From contig WMKK01000007.1 of assembly GCA_012295225.1 (NCBI GenBank), forward strand, positions 602,605 through 666,604: a stretch of 64,000 bases of DNA, written 5' to 3'. Under the pieces are notes generated by a model. It was not told the DNA's origin, did no database searches, and was given only the letters and a program-made list of their open reading frames with translations. A program made the translations under genes and the position numbers. The DNA is from Ostreococcus mediterraneus. Lineage: Eukaryota; Chlorophyta; Mamiellophyceae; Mamiellales; Bathycoccaceae. Of this stretch, positions 62,303-64,000 are shown piece by piece. Numbering within the stretch: the first letter of the stretch is position 1; every line of letters begins with the position of its first letter.

Positions 62303-63967
62303 TTAAATGACTGAGATGGAACCGCCGTTGAGGGCAATTTGTTCAAGGAAAATTAACGACACCGCGACCGCGTACACGCCCTCCACCGCGCCGAGAGGTT
62401 CATAATCGTAAGGCGTATACGTGTAGTCATAGTCGCCTTCAGCGCGAGATTCAGATTCAGTGGTGTTTTCATTTTGTCCCGCAAAATACATCGCTCTCGA
62501 CGTATCCACGCCCGTCGGCCTCGTCGCGTGCGTTCGATTTCCCAATGGTTGAATGTATCGCGAGATTTTTTCCAAAAGCGTCGCGTTGTGATCGACTCCG
62601 CCCTGCGCGCTCACCGTCCCGTCACTCTCGCTCTCTCGCGCGGCTAAATCGGCCTCGACGATGCCGTTAACTTCATCGATGATGTTTGTCACCGCGTTGA
62701 GAATTTCAGTGGCGTCAGAAATCGCGTTTTCAATCGCCACGCCTTTACTAATCGATCCCGCGAGGGCCACCGCGGGATCGATCGAGCTCGCAAAGTCAAT
62801 CCCGGCGTCGTAGCCGTGAAACACAATTTGATTTGAAATTGTATTCTCAGCCGCGGCTTCGACGGATGTGATCCCAACGCCGGGCGTCGCGACGCCCACC
62901 AACGCGACGGTGATGTCCAGAGAAATTCGTATTTGCGGGTCCACGATGTATTCCTCGAGAAGCGCGATGAATCGATCGCGAATGGCGAGTGGCAATGCCG
63001 CGGGAAATGATTCGAACCAATTGGTCGTCATGCGTTCGACGTCGTCGTACGTCACGTCGACGATTTCAGAATCAGCTTGCAACAAACGTCGAGTGCGGCT
63101 GAACGCCTCGTCTTCGTCGGCGCTCGCTTCACCATATTTAGTTCGGTTCAAAGCGCGCGTCGCGGCTCGGCGAAACATGCCGCCGTGCAAAGGATGCTGG
63201 GTTTGCATGATGACTTCCGAGCCGACGGGAAGCTTCCTCGCTTTGGCTTCATCCCGCGATAACAATCTACGACGACGCTTTGTTGTCCCGCCGTTGATGG
63301 AATCGGCTTCATACTCAATGTCGTAATCATTCCCGTCATCCTTTGGCTGCAGCGATTGTTGAATCGCCATCGCCGCGCCCGCGCTGAGCTCCAACCCCAC
63401 GCCAAAGAATTGTTCAATGCCCACGGCACCCCCAGTGACCAGTTCAGAAAACGCGCTGTTCTCGATCGTCGACGAGCCGTCGACGAGCCACTCTTGATTG
63501 AGGTTGAACTCACTGCTCACTCCAGCGCTAAAGTCCTGAATCATCCCCGCCGCGAAGGATGCAAAGACATTGGTGAATTTTGTCGCGCCCAAATCTGTCG
63601 TGAGCGCCATCTGAAGAAACTCCTGCGCTGGATTATCATTAAGCGAATTTCGCAGCATGAGCAACGCGATGCGAAGAAACGTCGTGGGCTGTAAAATTGC
63701 ATTAAGCACGACTCCTGGTGTGGCGAGTAAACGCCTCGACGACGATCCTTCGGGTTCAAATGTCGACGCGCCTTCATTGAGTATCGCATCTGGTGTGGAT
63801 AACACATGCCTCGACGGTGACCTTTCGGATTCGAGCGCGGTCGCGCCTCGACGCAGCCGGGACGCCGGGCTCCACGTGCTCGAACCCAGAAGCAATGCCG
63901 AGAACACGAGCACGCACGCGCACGCGAGCGGTGTATAAAGCCCACTTCGAGTTGATTTCGCTTTCAT
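62303..63967 (-). CDS. Unknown secreted or membrane-anchored protein with repeated RxxL motifs
   Basis: Not recognised. The 554-residue frame begins with a signal peptide or anchor (YTPLACACVLVFSALLLGSS, about 11-30). Two imperfect ~30-residue repeats follow, sharing S-x-S-R-x-x-L-x-T-P (around 50-60 and 75-85). Related basic motifs RRLL recur near 233-236 and 293-296. The middle holds long Ala/Gly/Ser/Ile-rich amphipathic stretches (for example SAGAAMAIQQSL, VALVGVATPGVGITSVEAAA). A hydrophobic segment near the end (VEGVYAVAVSLIFLEQIAL) could be a second membrane helix. N-x-S/T sites (NRT, NAT, NTT) fit a secretory path. The upstream-most ATG in the window is 63967; a GTG at the window edge is not credible. 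It converges on the PP2C-SAP gene. Confidence 0.75.
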   Translation of the reverse strand: MKAKSTRSGLYTPLACACVLVFSALLLGSSTWSPASRLRRGATALESERSPSRHVLSTPDAILNEGASTFEPEGSSSRRLLATPGVVLNAILQPTTFLRIALLMLRNSLNDNPAQEFLQMALTTDLGATKFTNVFASFAAGMIQDFSAGVSSEFNLNQEWLVDGSSTIENSAFSELVTGGAVGIEQFFGVGLELSAGAAMAIQQSLQPKDDGNDYDIEYEADSINGGTTKRRRRLLSRDEAKARKLPVGSEVIMQTQHPLHGGMFRRAATRALNRTKYGEASADEDEAFSRTRRLLQADSEIVDVTYDDVERMTTNWFESFPAALPLAIRDRFIALLEEYIVDPQIRISLDITVALVGVATPGVGITSVEAAAENTISNQIVFHGYDAGIDFASSIDPAVALAGSISKGVAIENAISDATEILNAVTNIIDEVNGIVEADLAARESESDGTVSAQGGVDHNATLLEKISRYIQPLGNRTHATRPTGVDTSRAMYFAGQNENTTESESRAEGDYDYTYTPYDYEPLGAVEGVYAVAVSLIFLEQIALNGGSISVI

Positions 63968-64000
63968 GCGTGCTTCGGTACGACGTGCGACGCGCACGTG

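Overview
The window looks like nuclear DNA of a picoplanktonic prasinophyte green alga of the Ostreococcus/Mamiellales type. The sequence shows a chloroplast light-harvesting protein gene, plastid- or mitochondrion-targeted proteins, and plant-type genes (COP1, MSH1, a GT77-type glycosyltransferase) beside general eukaryotic ones (VPS13, PIG-A, UBA3). Genes are packed tightly, with spacers often under 100 bp. Most genes have no intron; those found are 96-181 bp with GTGCGT/GTGAGT/GTAGGT-like donors. GC is high, and GTC/GAC trinucleotide runs are common. The genus is an inference from gene content and style. Two unresolved bases (N at 55677 and 61819) mark a draft-quality assembly.

Layout. 1-5600: PIG-A (its C-terminus runs off the left edge), a SERCA-type Ca2+ pump, and divergent to it a selenoprotein T gene with an in-frame UGA and a convincing SECIS hairpin in its 3' UTR. 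5700-9600: an Lhc protein gene and a SET-domain methyltransferase gene, separated by a ~1 kb non-coding element with long terminal inverted repeats. 9600-19400: an RRM/RGG protein, a eukaryotic tRNA 2-selenouridine synthase (SelU), COP1, a frame-disrupted METTL21-like methyltransferase, a CobW-type GTPase, an XRCC3-like RecA protein and UBA3. 19400-30000: a GT77-type glycosyltransferase, an RbgA/MTG1 GTPase, an FAD oxidoreductase, TAP46, a G-patch protein, two related small membrane proteins of unknown function, and an RlmN-like radical-SAM enzyme with a hydrophobic tail. 30042-42320: one uninterrupted ~4,090-residue VPS13. 42500-64000: a DnaJ protein, an asparaginase with a Thr-to-Cys change at the usual nucleophile, three-exon MMADHC (cobalamin trafficking), MSH1, an unknown protein, an ABCF3/GCN20-type ATPase, an alpha/beta hydrolase, cysteinyl-tRNA synthetase, an oligopeptidase F with a frame-preserving intron, a zinc-finger/kelch protein, a PP2C-SAP fusion and a secreted protein with repeated RxxL motifs.

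Common threads. Most genes are housekeeping and do not form a pathway cluster. Two independent uses of selenium (selenocysteine in SelT, selenouridine through SelU) occur within 7 kb, and a B12-handling gene is also present; both fit a marine alga that depends on trace nutrients. Many neighbours are head to head, and three pairs have start codons only 24-26 bp apart, so each pair must share a promoter or have overlapping 5' UTRs. No CRISPR array, rRNA, tRNA, capsid-bearing element or autonomous transposase was recognised.
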